The notes: generated by a model from the letters alone, not told the origin. Positions 45,519 through 55,531 are shown, counted from the first letter of the stretch. The stretch is 64,000 nucleotides of DNA from Niabella yanshanensis (GCF_034424215.1 NZ_CP139960.1:2480001-2544000), one strand, 5' to 3'. Made by a program: numbers and translations.

Positions 45519-46694
45519 TTATTGCTTTACTGGCCCTGGTTCCTTCAATGCTCCTATCTTTTTCTTTTTAATAATCAGCAAGAGCCAGCTTAGCATGAAA
45601 AAAACAACAATCAGCACCAGCAAATGAATTGTAAATAGTGTTGTGAGAGATCCGCCACCCCGCTCTACCAGCGATATTTTCAAAACGCTCAGATAGGGAG
45701 TTAACGGAACTATTGACGTAAAAGCATTAATAAAAGAAGGCATTGCGATGGCCGGCCATGTAAAACCACTCATTATGAAGGCAGGAGAAGCAATTACCAT
45801 TAGCACCTGGGTGGCTTTTAGCGCGTTGGGGATGAGTATACTCATAAAAACGGCCAGGAATATCGACGCAAGAATAAAAAGCTCGGAGTTTAGTAAAAAC
45901 ATTCCCCAATTAACAGGCCCGGGCACCCTAAATCCTAGTCCGAAAAAATAGAACATTAACAGGTTTATATTTGAAAACAGAAATACCGGGATGATTTTTA
46001 TCAACATCAGTTTCAGCTTATTTTCTTTGCCGAATATGTCCAGGAAATCTTTACGTTTAAAGTCTTCCGCAAAGCTGACGGCCATGGCCAGCATAATTAC
46101 CTGCTGCAACACTACCGCCATAATAGCCGGCCACATAAAAACCAGATAATTGCCTGTAGTATTAAACAGGGTAATGTAGTTGGCCTTAAAAGGTTCATAC
46201 TTTGTACGGGCTACTTCAGCAGACATGCCTCTTTTTTGTAAAGCTTTCATTTCTGCCCCGGCCGAATAAGTCCCCAGCACTGTTTGTATAGACTTTGATG
46301 CAAAGTTTGCAGTAAGCAGGTTGGAGGTATTGACATAGGTGTTCACTTCAGGATACTTCCCCTGCAGCATCATTGCTTCAAATCGTTCGGGTATTACTAC
46401 CAGGGCTGCCGCATTTCTCCTGATTATTTCGTCTTTAATATTGGCTGGCTTTACAGAATAGGGAAGTATCTTAATCGTTTTATTATCGTTCAACATCTCT
46501 GTTAACTGTGTTGAAGCCGACGTGCGGTCATAATCAACCACTATAACGGGGATATCAACTACTTTACCCTGCCTGTAGGTAAACCCAATAAAAATGGCGT
46601 AAATAAGCGGGGCCAGAATAAAAACGGATAACAACGTAGTGTTACTCAAAAAAAGTTTAAATTCTCTTTTTACCAGTTTTGTGAAGTTTTTCAT
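45519..46694 (-). CDS. ABC-2 type efflux permease
   Basis: Inner-membrane permease of an export system. One helix at residues about 18-36 (TLLSVFILAPLIYAIFIGFTY) is followed by a long periplasmic domain (VVDIPVIVVDYDRTSASTQLTEML, as in YhhJ-like permeases), then five helices in the C-terminal half. Length is 391 aa. It is third in the TolC-HlyD-permease operon, 17 bp after HlyD. No ATP-binding subunit is encoded in the operon or nearby, so the ATPase must come from elsewhere or the system is incomplete. Only one permease is present where relatives often have two. Confidence 0.9.
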   Translation of the reverse strand: MKNFTKLVKREFKLFLSNTTLLSVFILAPLIYAIFIGFTYRQGKVVDIPVIVVDYDRTSASTQLTEMLNDNKTIKILPYSVKPANIKDEIIRRNAAALVVIPERFEAMMLQGKYPEVNTYVNTSNLLTANFASKSIQTVLGTYSAGAEMKALQKRGMSAEVARTKYEPFKANYITLFNTTGNYLVFMWPAIMAVVLQQVIMLAMAVSFAEDFKRKDFLDIFGKENKLKLMLIKIIPVFLFSNINLLMFYFFGLGFRVPGPVNWGMFLLNSELFILASIFLAVFMSILIPNALKATQVLMVIASPAFIMSGFTWPAIAMPSFINAFTSIVPLTPYLSVLKISLVERGGGSLTTLFTIHLLVLIVVFFMLSWLLLIIKKKKIGALKEPGPVKQ

Positions 46695-46711
46695 TATTTT
46701 ACTTTTAACTG

Positions 46712-47671
46712 CTAATAAAGTTGCACACTGGCATTCACCAATACATTAACGGCATCAGTTGAATTTACCGGAACCACTTTAATTTCATATACCGCGTCTT
46801 CTGGGTCATAGTCAGGAAAAGCGGTAGTAATATCAGCGTACCTGGCCAATTGCTTTATCGACACAACTTTGCCGGTAATTTTCTTTTTGCTATAAGGTAT
46901 AATCATGCTTACTTCCATTCCTTTTTGATATTTCGACATCCTGCTTTCGGGAATGGTAAACCTGAAATAAGTGGTATGGGGTATATAGCCCGTAAATAAT
47001 GCATAACCAGCTACGGCGAGTTCTCCTTTATTAAGTGATATAGTTTCTATTTCCATATCATTGGTTGCAATAATATAGCGTTCTTTATAAGCAGTGTTTG
47101 CTTCCTGTAATGCGCCCGCCGCCTGGCCCGACTGGCCGGCAGCCATCTCAATCTTCTCATAGCGCGTACCACGTATTACATCATGTAATTCGGCATTAAC
47201 AGCATCCAGCTGCGCCCTGGCTCCCAGGTATTTTGCATATACTTCATCATAATTCTGTGGCGACATTAAGCTATCGCGGTACATATTTTCAGCCCTGCCG
47301 AAAGATTTCTGTGCGTAGTCGAACTGGTCTTTCAGTCCCTGTTGCTTTGCCTTCAATTGCTTTAGCTGGTCAGAGGTAGCGCCATTGCGGGCCATTTGCT
47401 CCTGTGCCCGTGCAGCCACGGCTGCCCCCCTGGCCTGGGCAATTTTGGCTTCCACTTCAGGTATATCAAGTCTGGCCAGCGTATCCCCGGTATGTATAGT
47501 TTGTCCTTCCCGAACGTATATTTCAGCGATACGTCCGCTTATTTTGGGTGAAAATGATAGTACCTCTTTTTTTACCTTACCTTCTACTGCGCGTTCTTCT
47601 TTTCGTTCTTTACAGCTGGTTGCAGCGCTTAATATGAAAACAGTGATGATTGCTATATTAAAATATTTCAT
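46712..47671 (-). CDS. HlyD-type membrane-fusion lipoprotein
   Basis: Periplasmic adaptor linking the ABC permease to the TolC channel. The N-terminus has a lipobox (SAATSC, Cys20). A biotinyl-lipoyl-like part follows (KISGRIAEIYVREGQTIHTGDTLARLDIPEVEAKI), then a coiled-coil hairpin (AQARGAAVAARAQEQMARNGATSDQLKQLKAKQQ) and a beta-barrel domain (GMEVSMIIPYSKKKITGKVVSIKQLARYAD). Length is 319 aa. It lies 11 bp after TolC and 17 bp before the permease. Confidence 0.93.
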   Translation of the reverse strand: MKYFNIAIITVFILSAATSCKERKEERAVEGKVKKEVLSFSPKISGRIAEIYVREGQTIHTGDTLARLDIPEVEAKIAQARGAAVAARAQEQMARNGATSDQLKQLKAKQQGLKDQFDYAQKSFGRAENMYRDSLMSPQNYDEVYAKYLGARAQLDAVNAELHDVIRGTRYEKIEMAAGQSGQAAGALQEANTAYKERYIIATNDMEIETISLNKGELAVAGYALFTGYIPHTTYFRFTIPESRMSKYQKGMEVSMIIPYSKKKITGKVVSIKQLARYADITTAFPDYDPEDAVYEIKVVPVNSTDAVNVLVNASVQLY

Positions 47672-47682
47672 GGCTTTTGATA

Positions 47683-49086
47683 TTAAAGTTTGTTGAAGTC
47701 TAATTCCTGTGTTGATCTCATCAATTCTATTGCGGCCCTGCGCTGGTTAAAGATGGCCGTCTGGTACTCCAGCTCCGCATTTTCAAGGTCGTTTTCCGCC
47801 TCAATATAATCTGCCGATTTTTTAGTACCATATCTGAATTCTTTTTCTATATTGCTTAAAGCAGTTCCGGCTATCTCCCTGGCCTTCTCTTTCAAAGCGA
47901 TCTGTGCATTAGCTACTTTATAGTTGCTCAGGCTATTGGCCTGGTTTAATTGCAGTTTATCCTGTGCATCTTTGGCCTTGCTTTCCAGAACCTGTCTCTC
48001 TACCCGCGCACGGGCAATAGCATTTTTACCTTCCTTTCCATCAAACAGGTCCCACTTAAAACCAACCCCCGCCTGCACCAGGGGTAATACCTGTAAATTA
48101 TCAGGTCTCCAGTTCAAACGTTCTACAGCGCCAGGGATTATATCCCTGGAAGTAATTATATGGTTATTATAAAGCCCGATATAAGAAGCAGAAGCCTGGG
48201 CCATTACCTTGGGTATCCACCAGGTTCGTTCGGCTTTTATCTTATAATCTACCGCTTTTATGGCGTGATCAAGCGCTCTTAATTCGGATCTATTGGAGAT
48301 GGTATGCTGCCCTTTTAAAAATTGAATGGGCTTTAACTGGGGTTGAATACCCATGATTCTGTCTTCCTCAATGCCGCTAAGGACGGCCAATTGTGCTGTT
48401 AGCAGTTCTTTCTTACTTTCAAACTCAATAATTTTTGAATCGAGTGTAGCCTGGGCCAATTCTATTTTTTTGTGATCGTAAGGTGTGATCAAACCATAGC
48501 CCCGGGCCTTATCAGCAGTTTTCTTCATGATCTCCAGCCGCTCTTTACCTTTCTGCAATACATTAGCCGATTCATTCAACAATGCAAACTGGTCGTAAAT
48601 TTTACTGATAGAAGCAATCACATCTTCCCGGCTTTTTTCCATCAATATATTTTCTGAGTGATCTTTTTCTTTATTGGCTTCTTTCAGATGCTTAACTTTT
48701 CCGCCTGAATACAATAACATGCTGGCTTCAGCACCTGCCTGCACAGAAATCCCTGAAATATTAAGATTATTGTCCAGGTATCCTTCCGCCAGCGTCATGC
48801 CGGGAAAAATATTTGCAACAGCAGGAATAACAATCTCGGGAGACTGCAATTTTGCTGAAGCATACAAGTACCCTGATTTACCACTAACAGCAACTTTGGG
48901 CAGAAATATATCATTTAGCTTCTCCTGGTCTAAATGGGTTAGCCTGTTCTGTAATTTTTGCTGTACCAAGGTAGCATCCTGTTGCAACGCACTGTCTACC
49001 AGCTCCCTGAGTGTTGGAGCATTTTGAGCCAGCAAAGCAGTCTGTATACATAAAGCGGATGTTAATAATAGGAATGCTTTTTTCAT
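47683..49086 (-). CDS. TolC family outer-membrane efflux channel
   Basis: Outer-membrane exit duct. A signal peptide (MKKAFLLLTSALCIQTALLAQ) is followed by two OEP repeats of long helices with a conserved strand (APTLRELVDSALQQDATLVQQKLQNRLTHLDQEKLNDIFLPKVAVSG; VGFKWDLFDGKEGKNAIARARVERQVLESKAKDAQDKLQLNQ). Length is 467 aa. The start at 49086 is chosen because it begins the signal peptide; nine extra codons upstream are possible. It heads the efflux operon. Its promoter has CACCTTTG (49118-49111) and a TTGAC-N4-GTCAA palindrome centred near -42, the position of a class II Crp/Fnr activator site. Confidence 0.93.
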   Translation of the reverse strand: MKKAFLLLTSALCIQTALLAQNAPTLRELVDSALQQDATLVQQKLQNRLTHLDQEKLNDIFLPKVAVSGKSGYLYASAKLQSPEIVIPAVANIFPGMTLAEGYLDNNLNISGISVQAGAEASMLLYSGGKVKHLKEANKEKDHSENILMEKSREDVIASISKIYDQFALLNESANVLQKGKERLEIMKKTADKARGYGLITPYDHKKIELAQATLDSKIIEFESKKELLTAQLAVLSGIEEDRIMGIQPQLKPIQFLKGQHTISNRSELRALDHAIKAVDYKIKAERTWWIPKVMAQASASYIGLYNNHIITSRDIIPGAVERLNWRPDNLQVLPLVQAGVGFKWDLFDGKEGKNAIARARVERQVLESKAKDAQDKLQLNQANSLSNYKVANAQIALKEKAREIAGTALSNIEKEFRYGTKKSADYIEAENDLENAELEYQTAIFNQRRAAIELMRSTQELDFNKL

Positions 49087-49110
49087 TTTATTGTTCGTTT
49101 GTTGACAATG

Positions 49111-49118
49111 CAAAGGTG
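49111..49118 (-). promoter_or_regulatory. Efflux operon promoter, -7 element CACCTTTG
   Basis: On the minus strand CACCTTTG reads 49118 to 49111, one base off TAnnTTTG (C for T at the first position). Transcription would start near 49105, giving a leader of about 20 nt. Confidence 0.5.
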
Positions 49119-49138
49119 AAAAAGATTGCAGGCATTAC

Positions 49139-49156
49139 TTTTGACTTTTGTCAAAA
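49139..49156. promoter_or_regulatory. FNR-like operator TTGAC-N4-GTCAA
   Basis: TTTTGAC (49139-49145) and GTCAAAA (49150-49156) are exact complements with a 4-bp centre; the FNR-type core is TTGA-N6-TCAA. The centre lies 36.5 bp upstream of the last base of the -7 element, about -42 from the predicted start of the efflux transcript. Confidence 0.65.
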
Positions 49157-49294
49157 AACATCGGATCCTGCAGCGCGGCATTATGTTACACTCTCACGGC
49201 CCTGTTGTTCACACCCCACATTATGGGTATTTTTTCAGGAAAAACGACCTGTTTTCCTTACTTTTAGCGCAATCGGAAAACAAACCTGTTATAC

Positions 49295-51604
49295 ATGCTT
49301 TTAACGGTATTGGCTGGCTTACTTACCTCTATTTTCATTATTCCATTTGGCAAAATCATCAAATCAAAGTGGAGCATTTTACTCATGCTCCTACCCCTCG
49401 GTTTATTTATTTATTATTTAAGATTAGTGCCTAATGTTTCATTGGGAGAAATATTTTTGCAATCTACTTCATGGATTCCCTCCCTTGGTGTGAATCTGGA
49501 TTTTAAGCTGGATGGACTTTCCCTGCTATTTGCCTTACTCATTACCGGGGTGGGGACGGCTGTTTATTTTTACGCGCGCACTTATTTAAAAGGACATCCT
49601 TACTTTGACCGGTTCTTTGGTTACCTGAGTTTGTTCATGTCGGCCATGCTAGGCATGGTACTCTCAGACAATATGCTGCTGCTGTTCATTTTCTGGGAAC
49701 TCACCAGTATCAGCTCCTTTTTTCTCATAGGCTTTAATAACAGTGAACTCAGTTCCCGTAAAAGCGCGATCACAGCGCTTTCTATTACCGGCATGGGGGG
49801 CTTTTTTCTATTGGCGGGTATTATATTGTTAGGAAATGTTGCGGGCACTTACTCTATTTCAGAGCTGCTGCACGCGCGGGAAACGATCATCCATCATGCC
49901 CAATACCCGTTGATATTGGGCTTATTTTTTGTAGGTGCTTTTACCAAATCGGCTCAATTCCCTTTTCACTTCTGGTTACCAGGTGCCATGAAAGCGCCTA
50001 CCCCGGTATCGGCCTACCTGCACTCCGCTACCATGGTTAAAGCGGGCATTTACCTGTTGGCAAGATTCGATCCTATATTGGGTAATACGCCGGCGTGGAG
50101 TTACCCGCTCATGATCGTTGGAGGCTTTACGATGTTATTTGCTGCCGGTCATTCCTTACTACGGGTTGATTTAAAAAGTATATTGGCTTACTCTACCATT
50201 TCTGCATTAGGTATTTTAACCTTTCTCATAGGCCTGGGTACCAGGGATGCAGTAATTGCAGCGAGCGTTTTCATATTGGTACATGCGCTATATAAAGCAG
50301 CGCTGTTCCTGGTTACGGGTATTATAGATCATGAAACGCATACGCGGGATATTACAAAATTGTCGGGTCTCAGGAAAGTTTTATTGCCGGTAGCCATAGC
50401 AGGCTTCCTCGCAGCCCTATCCAGTGCAGGTATACCCTTATCCTTTGGTTTTATAGGCAAGGACCTCATCTATGAAGCAACGCTTCATGCCCAACCCTCA
50501 TGGGTAATCCTGCTCACAACACTTGCCGTACTTACCAATATTGGCCTTGTAGCTGCAGGGTTTATGGCGGGGATCAAGCCTTTCACGGGAGATTTGCCTT
50601 CTTCCTATCAAAAAATACATCTGCCCTATACTTCTATGTGGCTCCCCCCACTTATTCTTGCGGTTTTAGGAGTATTGTTCGGATTGATGCCGCACTATAT
50701 AGGAGAGCTTTTTTCCCTGCGTGCTGCTAATGCCATGTTTGGCGCAGATACTAAGCTCGATCTAAAAATATGGCATGGCTTCAATACAGTACTGCTTTTA
50801 AGTTTACTCACTTTTGGGGCAGGCACGGTACTCTATCTTTTCAATAAGCCCAGTCTTTCAAAAAGTAAGTGGGTGCATCGCTTTAAAACCCTGTCGCCCG
50901 AATTTCTGATGCAGCGCATTACGGCCGCGATCTTTAAATTTTCTGAGTGGTATACGAGCACTTTTCATAACGGTTACCTCCGGTCCTATCATTTAAAAAT
51001 CATTCTTTTTGCAGAAGCGTTACTCGCTTATAAACTATGGCTAAGTGGCCCGATAGATATTAATTTTTATAACCTCGCAATGTTGAGCGTTTACGAAGTA
51101 GCAATAGTAGCTATTTTGATTGGCGCATTAGCTATGATGATCACTACCAGGTCGCGCCTTACAGCCGTCGTATGTATGAGTATTATCGGGTATTGCATCT
51201 GCGTGATGTTTGTTTTTTACAGCGCACCCGACCTGGCCATGACCCAGTTTACTATTGACACACTTACCACCGTATTATTTGTATTGGTGTTGTATAAATT
51301 ACCCCCTTTTTTAAATCTGGGTACCCGGAAAGAACGATACCGCGATATGGCGGTAGCTTTGGGTTTTGGGCTCATACTTTGTATGGTGGCCTTACAGGTA
51401 CACCATGAGCCTATTGAAACCGCAACCAGCGATTTCTATGGATCGAAAGCCTACCTGGATGCAAAAGGGAAAAACGTAGTGAATGTGATATTGGTGGATT
51501 TCCGGGGCATCGATACACTATTTGAAACGGTAGTATTAAGTATTGCGGCAATAGGCGTGTATAATTTATTAAGATTGAGATTAAAAGCCTCCGAAAAAGA
51601 ATAA
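49295..51604 (+). CDS. mrpA: Mrp Na+/H+ antiporter subunit A
   Basis: Largest subunit of the multi-subunit Na+(K+)/H+ antiporter, homologous to NuoL. The proton-translocating core shows [37 protein letters not shown] and [24 protein letters not shown]. The C-terminal part carries the DUF4040-like segment ([31 protein letters not shown]) and the MbhE-like end ([35 protein letters not shown]). At 769 aa it is complete. It heads seven tightly packed genes, A to G. Confidence 0.96.
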   Translation: MLLTVLAGLLTSIFIIPFGKIIKSKWSILLMLLPLGLFIYYLRLVPNVSLGEIFLQSTSWIPSLGVNLDFKLDGLSLLFALLITGVGTAVYFYARTYLKGHPYFDRFFGYLSLFMSAMLGMVLSDNMLLLFIFWELTSISSFFLIGFNNSELSSRKSAITALSITGMGGFFLLAGIILLGNVAGTYSISELLHARETIIHHAQYPLILGLFFVGAFTKSAQFPFHFWLPGAMKAPTPVSAYLHSATMVKAGIYLLARFDPILGNTPAWSYPLMIVGGFTMLFAAGHSLLRVDLKSILAYSTISALGILTFLIGLGTRDAVIAASVFILVHALYKAALFLVTGIIDHETHTRDITKLSGLRKVLLPVAIAGFLAALSSAGIPLSFGFIGKDLIYEATLHAQPSWVILLTTLAVLTNIGLVAAGFMAGIKPFTGDLPSSYQKIHLPYTSMWLPPLILAVLGVLFGLMPHYIGELFSLRAANAMFGADTKLDLKIWHGFNTVLLLSLLTFGAGTVLYLFNKPSLSKSKWVHRFKTLSPEFLMQRITAAIFKFSEWYTSTFHNGYLRSYHLKIILFAEALLAYKLWLSGPIDINFYNLAMLSVYEVAIVAILIGALAMMITTRSRLTAVVCMSIIGYCICVMFVFYSAPDLAMTQFTIDTLTTVLFVLVLYKLPPFLNLGTRKERYRDMAVALGFGLILCMVALQVHHEPIETATSDFYGSKAYLDAKGKNVVNVILVDFRGIDTLFETVVLSIAAIGVYNLLRLRLKASEKE

Positions 51605-51605
51605 T

Positions 51606-52019
51606 ATGAGAAGCAGTATTTTACAAACGGCAACCCGGTATTTGTTACCCATACTACTACTATTCTCGGTATTTCTTTTATTAAGAGGGCACTATTATCC
51701 CGGGGGTGGGTTTGTAGGCGGGCTGGTAGCATCTATTGCATTTGTGCTACACAGTTTTGCCAATGGTACCAATGCTACCATGACATTGCTGGGCAGAAAG
51801 CCCCTATCGCTCATTCCCGTAGGGCTAGGTATTGCTGCGCTGAGTGTAATGGCCCCGATGTTATGGGGCTTACCACCTATGACGGGGCTCTGGGTAGAAG
51901 GTAAATTCCCCATTATAGGTTCGCTGGGTTCAGCGCTGTTCTTCGACCTGGGCGTTTACCTGGTGGTGGTGGGTGTTGTTTTAACTATTTTGTTTACTAT
52001 TTCGCTAACAGACGATTAA
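51606..52019 (+). CDS. mrpB: Mrp Na+/H+ antiporter subunit B
   Basis: Small membrane subunit, 137 aa with four hydrophobic helices. Family block [31 protein letters not shown] is present, and the protein ends [22 protein letters not shown]. It starts 1 bp after subunit A's stop codon. Confidence 0.95.
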   Translation: MRSSILQTATRYLLPILLLFSVFLLLRGHYYPGGGFVGGLVASIAFVLHSFANGTNATMTLLGRKPLSLIPVGLGIAALSVMAPMLWGLPPMTGLWVEGKFPIIGSLGSALFFDLGVYLVVVGVVLTILFTISLTDD

Positions 52020-52020
52020 T

Positions 52021-52377
52021 ATGGAGCTATTACTGATACTGGTGCTTGGATTATTGTATGCGGGAGGCGTGTACTTTATACTGCGGCGGAGCATGGTAAA
52101 GCTATTGCTGGGGATTATGCTGCTGGGTAGCGCAACCAACATTTTGATTTTTGTATTGGGTGCTATTGTTAAAGGCAAGCCTCCGATTATAGATGCTGCA
52201 GCAAACGTGATGGATCCATCTTATGCCGACCCCGTGCCACAAGCGCTTATATTAACGGCTATTGTAATCAGTTTTGCCCTTACGGCTTTTGCTATCGTAT
52301 TATTGAAACGCGTGTATGCATTAGTAGAAACAGATGATTTGGATAACTTAAACACACCGGAGGAGGAAGATATATGA
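52021..52377 (+). CDS. mrpC: Mrp Na+/H+ antiporter subunit C
   Basis: NuoK homologue, 118 aa, three helices. Family blocks are LGIMLLGSATNILIFVLG and DPVPQALILTAIVISFALTAFAIVLLKRVY, the latter typical of MrpC/NuoK. It starts 1 bp after mrpB and overlaps mrpD by 4 bp (ATGA). Confidence 0.95.
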   Translation: MELLLILVLGLLYAGGVYFILRRSMVKLLLGIMLLGSATNILIFVLGAIVKGKPPIIDAAANVMDPSYADPVPQALILTAIVISFALTAFAIVLLKRVYALVETDDLDNLNTPEEEDI

Positions 52378-53876
52378 TGGGCAATTTTATTTTAGCGCCG
52401 GTTTTCATTCATTTGCTCATCGCCATCTTTCAGCTGATTGCATGGCGTAAAACAGTTACGCAACGTATTTTATCCGTGGGCGGTGCCCTGGGCGCGTTGG
52501 TTGCTACTATTATATTGTTCAGGCAGGTTTACCTGAATGGTACATTCACCGTTAATGCATCCAACTGGGAAGCCCCCTTCAGTATTATTTTTGTAGCTGA
52601 TCTTTTAGGGGTTACCATGGTATTGCTCACTTCCATTGCGGCTTTTGCAGTGTCGATGTTTTCGGCAACCGGACTCAGCCGCCAAAGAATGTTGTACGGC
52701 TATTTCCCTATTTTTCATTTCCTGGTAATGGGCTTGAACGGCGCTTTTTTAACCGGCGACATCTTCAATCTATACGTATGGTTTGAGGTGATCATTATTT
52801 CTTCCTTTGTACTGATGACATTGGGAGGACGCAAAAACCAGCTGGAAGGAGCGCTGAAATATATGTCGATGAATATACTGGCATCTATGTTCTTTCTAAC
52901 AGGCATTGGCATCTTATATGGGATGACAGGTTCTCTCAACATGGCTGATCTTGCCATCAAAATGCACGACGTTCAGAACCGGTCTTTAGTAGGCATTACT
53001 TCGGTATTTTTCATATTAGGCTTCGGCATTAAATCAGCTGTATTCCCTTTATATTTCTGGCTGCCGTCTTCCTACCATACACCACCTTCGGCAGTAGCGG
53101 CAACTTTTGGAGGGCTTCTGACCAAAGTGGGTATCTATGCCATTCTGCGCGTAAACAGCCTGATATTTATTCCTGATAATTTTACCCGGACCCTGTTGAT
53201 GGTTATTGCAGTGCTTACCATACTCACCGGTACTTTTGGGGCCTTAAACAAAACCAATATCCGCAGGTTATTTTCTTACCTTATTGTTTGCCACATCGGC
53301 TTTATGGTGGGAGGTATTGCCATGTTTAGCAAACTGGCGTTGATGGGCACCTTATTCTATCTCATACACGACATTATGGTTAAAACCAATATGTTCCTGA
53401 TATCGGGGGTTATTATGCAGCTTAGAGGTGTTGTTACTATGGAAAAACTGGGAGGATTATATAAAGAATATCCCAAAATATCACTTTTGATTGCTATCGT
53501 ATTATTATCACTGGTGGGTATACCACCTTTGTCAGGTTTTTGGCCAAAAGTATATTTGTTCAGGGAAGCATTTAATGAACACCAGTATTTTTTTGTTGGC
53601 GCACTGATCATTGGTAGCCTCGCAACATTGTATGTGATTGCCAAATTATGGGCTGAAGTATTCTGGAAGGAAGTGCCGGCAGATGTAGTGGTGGACAACA
53701 AATTTGAGCCGATGCCATTCTTAAGAAAAGTGTTACTGATTGTTCCCGTATCTATACTGGGTATTGTTTCTGTTTATATTGGATTGAATGCTGAAGTAAT
53801 TATACAGGTAGCAGACAGGATTGCAACAGAGTTGCTGGATACCAGCTCTTATATCAATGCAGTTTTTAAAAATTAA
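52374..53876 (+). CDS. mrpD: Mrp Na+/H+ antiporter subunit D
   Basis: NuoM/N homologue, 500 aa with about 14 helices. Core blocks are FNLYVWFEVIIISSFVLMTLGG, FGIKSAVFPLYFWLPSSYHTPPSAVAATFGGLLTKVGIYAILRV (proton-channel lysine) and LSLVGIPPLSGFWPKVYLF. It overlaps mrpC by 4 bp; a second ATG directly follows the first, so the start may be one codon later. Confidence 0.96.
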   Translation: MMGNFILAPVFIHLLIAIFQLIAWRKTVTQRILSVGGALGALVATIILFRQVYLNGTFTVNASNWEAPFSIIFVADLLGVTMVLLTSIAAFAVSMFSATGLSRQRMLYGYFPIFHFLVMGLNGAFLTGDIFNLYVWFEVIIISSFVLMTLGGRKNQLEGALKYMSMNILASMFFLTGIGILYGMTGSLNMADLAIKMHDVQNRSLVGITSVFFILGFGIKSAVFPLYFWLPSSYHTPPSAVAATFGGLLTKVGIYAILRVNSLIFIPDNFTRTLLMVIAVLTILTGTFGALNKTNIRRLFSYLIVCHIGFMVGGIAMFSKLALMGTLFYLIHDIMVKTNMFLISGVIMQLRGVVTMEKLGGLYKEYPKISLLIAIVLLSLVGIPPLSGFWPKVYLFREAFNEHQYFFVGALIIGSLATLYVIAKLWAEVFWKEVPADVVVDNKFEPMPFLRKVLLIVPVSILGIVSVYIGLNAEVIIQVADRIATELLDTSSYINAVFKN

Positions 53877-53888
53877 AACAGGAAAAGT

Positions 53889-54365
53889 ATGATTAAGAAT
53901 TTTCTGATGAACCTTTTACTATCCTTTTTGTGGGTGGCTCTTACAGGTTCATTATCTTACTCAGGCTTCGTCTTTGGCTTTATACTGGGCTTTTTTGTGC
54001 TATGGATCATGAATAAAAATGAAGAGGATCGCAGGTACTTTTACCGGATACCCAAGATATTCAGCTTTGCTTTCTATTTTTTGTACCAGATGCTCAAAGC
54101 CAATATTGAAGTAGCTTACGATGTAATTACGCCCAAATACTTTTTCAAGCCGGGAGTAGTGCGTTATCCGCTAAGTGCCCGGTCTGATTTTGAGATTAAT
54201 GTACTTTCAACACTCATTTCCTTAACTCCCGGTACACTGATACTGGATGTAAGTGAAGACAAAAAAGCATTATATATACACGCCATGTACCTTAAAAGCC
54301 CTGAAGCTTTTGTAAGGCAGTTAAAAGAAGGCATGGAAAAAAGACTATTAGAAATTTTAAGATGA
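53889..54365 (+). CDS. mrpE: Mrp Na+/H+ antiporter subunit E
   Basis: 158-aa subunit with N-terminal helices (NLLLSFLWVALTGSLSYSGFVFGFILGFFVLWIM) and a soluble domain with the family stretch ANIEVAYDVITPKYFFKPGVVRYPL and STLISLTPGTLILDVSEDKKALYIHAMYL. It starts 12 bp after mrpD and overlaps mrpF by 4 bp. Confidence 0.94.
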   Translation: MIKNFLMNLLLSFLWVALTGSLSYSGFVFGFILGFFVLWIMNKNEEDRRYFYRIPKIFSFAFYFLYQMLKANIEVAYDVITPKYFFKPGVVRYPLSARSDFEINVLSTLISLTPGTLILDVSEDKKALYIHAMYLKSPEAFVRQLKEGMEKRLLEILR

Positions 54366-54634
54366 CATTAGCCAACTACTTTGATTTCGTCATTCTGCCT
54401 ATACTGACCTTATCGGTGGTATTGGTTTTCATCCGGCTGTTCAAAGGTCCTGCTATAGTAGACCGTGTAATAGCTTTGGACCTGATCATTACGATCGGCA
54501 TTGGTATTATTACCGTCTACAGTATCAGGCAAAATCAAAAAATATTATTAGATGTCGCCATCATACTGGCACTTATTGCGTTCCTGGGCACTATCGCCTT
54601 TTCTTATTACATAGAAAAACAAAAAGATGATTAA
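54362..54634 (+). CDS. mrpF: Mrp Na+/H+ antiporter subunit F
   Basis: 90-aa, three-helix subunit with VFIRLFKGPAIVDRVIALDLIITIGIGIITVYSI, the MrpF hallmark, then LLDVAIILALIAFLGTIAFSYYIEK. It overlaps mrpE by 4 bp and mrpG by 8 bp. Confidence 0.94.
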   Translation: MTLANYFDFVILPILTLSVVLVFIRLFKGPAIVDRVIALDLIITIGIGIITVYSIRQNQKILLDVAIILALIAFLGTIAFSYYIEKQKDD

Positions 54635-55055
54635 TATAATTTTAGCCATACTCAGTACCCTGGGTGCATTGGCCATTTTATTCGCGTCCATCGGAATTTT
54701 AAGAATGCCCGACTTTTATCTGCGTTTGTCGGTTACGGTAAAGGCTTCGAGCCTTGGCGTAGGTTTGCTGTTAATTTGTGCTGCCATTATGTTTCCCGGG
54801 GATGCTTCAGTAACCACGAAAGCTATCGCTATTATTTTTTTCCTCATCATAACGGCGCCCATTGCGGCACATATGATTGGCCGGACGGCCTACTTTATAG
54901 GCACGCCCTTATGGAAAGGCACCGTGGTTGACGAATTAGACGGCATGTACAATAAAGACACCCATGAGCTGCAAAGCGATCCTCAGCAGGCTATTGATAA
55001 ATCAACCTCGTTTTCTGATGACCAGATAGCGGATACAGAAGGCGAAACCAGGTAA
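54627..55055 (+). CDS. mrpG: Mrp Na+/H+ antiporter subunit G
   Basis: 142-aa, three-helix subunit (ALAILFASIGILRMPDFYLRLSVTVKASSLGVGLLL; FFLIITAPIAAHMIGRTAYFIGTPLW) with an acidic C-terminal tail longer than in many homologues (DELDGMYNKDTHELQSDPQQ). Last gene of the operon, followed by a bidirectional hairpin terminator. Confidence 0.94.
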   Translation: MINIILAILSTLGALAILFASIGILRMPDFYLRLSVTVKASSLGVGLLLICAAIMFPGDASVTTKAIAIIFFLIITAPIAAHMIGRTAYFIGTPLWKGTVVDELDGMYNKDTHELQSDPQQAIDKSTSFSDDQIADTEGETR

Positions 55056-55076
55056 CCTGGCCCTATCTTATAAAAG

Positions 55077-55106
55077 AACAATGGCAAGCTTTAGCTTACC
55101 ATTGTT
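55077..55106. terminator. Bidirectional terminator between mrpG and doxX
   Basis: AACAATGGCAAGCT (55077-55090) and AGCTTACCATTGTT (55093-55106) pair over 14 bp with one mismatch and a 2-nt loop. The right arm is also the last five codons, stop included, of the DoxX gene. Confidence 0.75.
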
Positions 55107-55471
55107 TGATATTTTTTCCAGTTATCACCTATCATCCAGAGGTTAATCAAAAAGAGAACACCCGCTATGGTCAGTCCGGTTGGATCACCGTTATAAAAAG
55201 TTGCATTATGACAAAGTATGCCAATCATTACCGGTAATATCATAATCGCGCCCAGCGCCCTGGTTTTAGGAAAAAGAATCAATATCCCGGCCACCAACTC
55301 TATAAGCCCCGTTAGAGGTGTTAACCAACTCAATGTTCCAAAGGCTTCAAAAACAGGCTTCATATCCGGTGTCATCTCCGGCATCGGCATATAATGCAGG
55401 AATTTATCTAAACCGGCATTGATAAACATCAATGCAAAAAGCACGAAAAAGATTGTTTTTACGATTTTCAT
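55091..55471 (-). CDS. DoxX family membrane protein
   Basis: Small inner-membrane protein, 126 aa, four helices (TIFFVLFALMFINAGLDKFL; FGTLSWLTPLTGLIELVAGILILF; LGAIMILPVMIGILCHNATF; LTIAGVLFLINLWMIG). DoxX-like proteins are linked to redox and respiratory functions, but the role here is unknown. It lies 60 bp after the DHFR-like gene on the same strand and is probably the last gene of the Crp/Fnr-associated operon. Confidence 0.85.
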   Translation of the reverse strand: MKIVKTIFFVLFALMFINAGLDKFLHYMPMPEMTPDMKPVFEAFGTLSWLTPLTGLIELVAGILILFPKTRALGAIMILPVMIGILCHNATFYNGDPTGLTIAGVLFLINLWMIGDNWKKYQTMVS

Positions 55472-55531
55472 TAGTCTGATTTTTAAAATGATGGTTTGTT
55501 TAGAGATTAATAGTAAAGCTAAAATTTTGTT

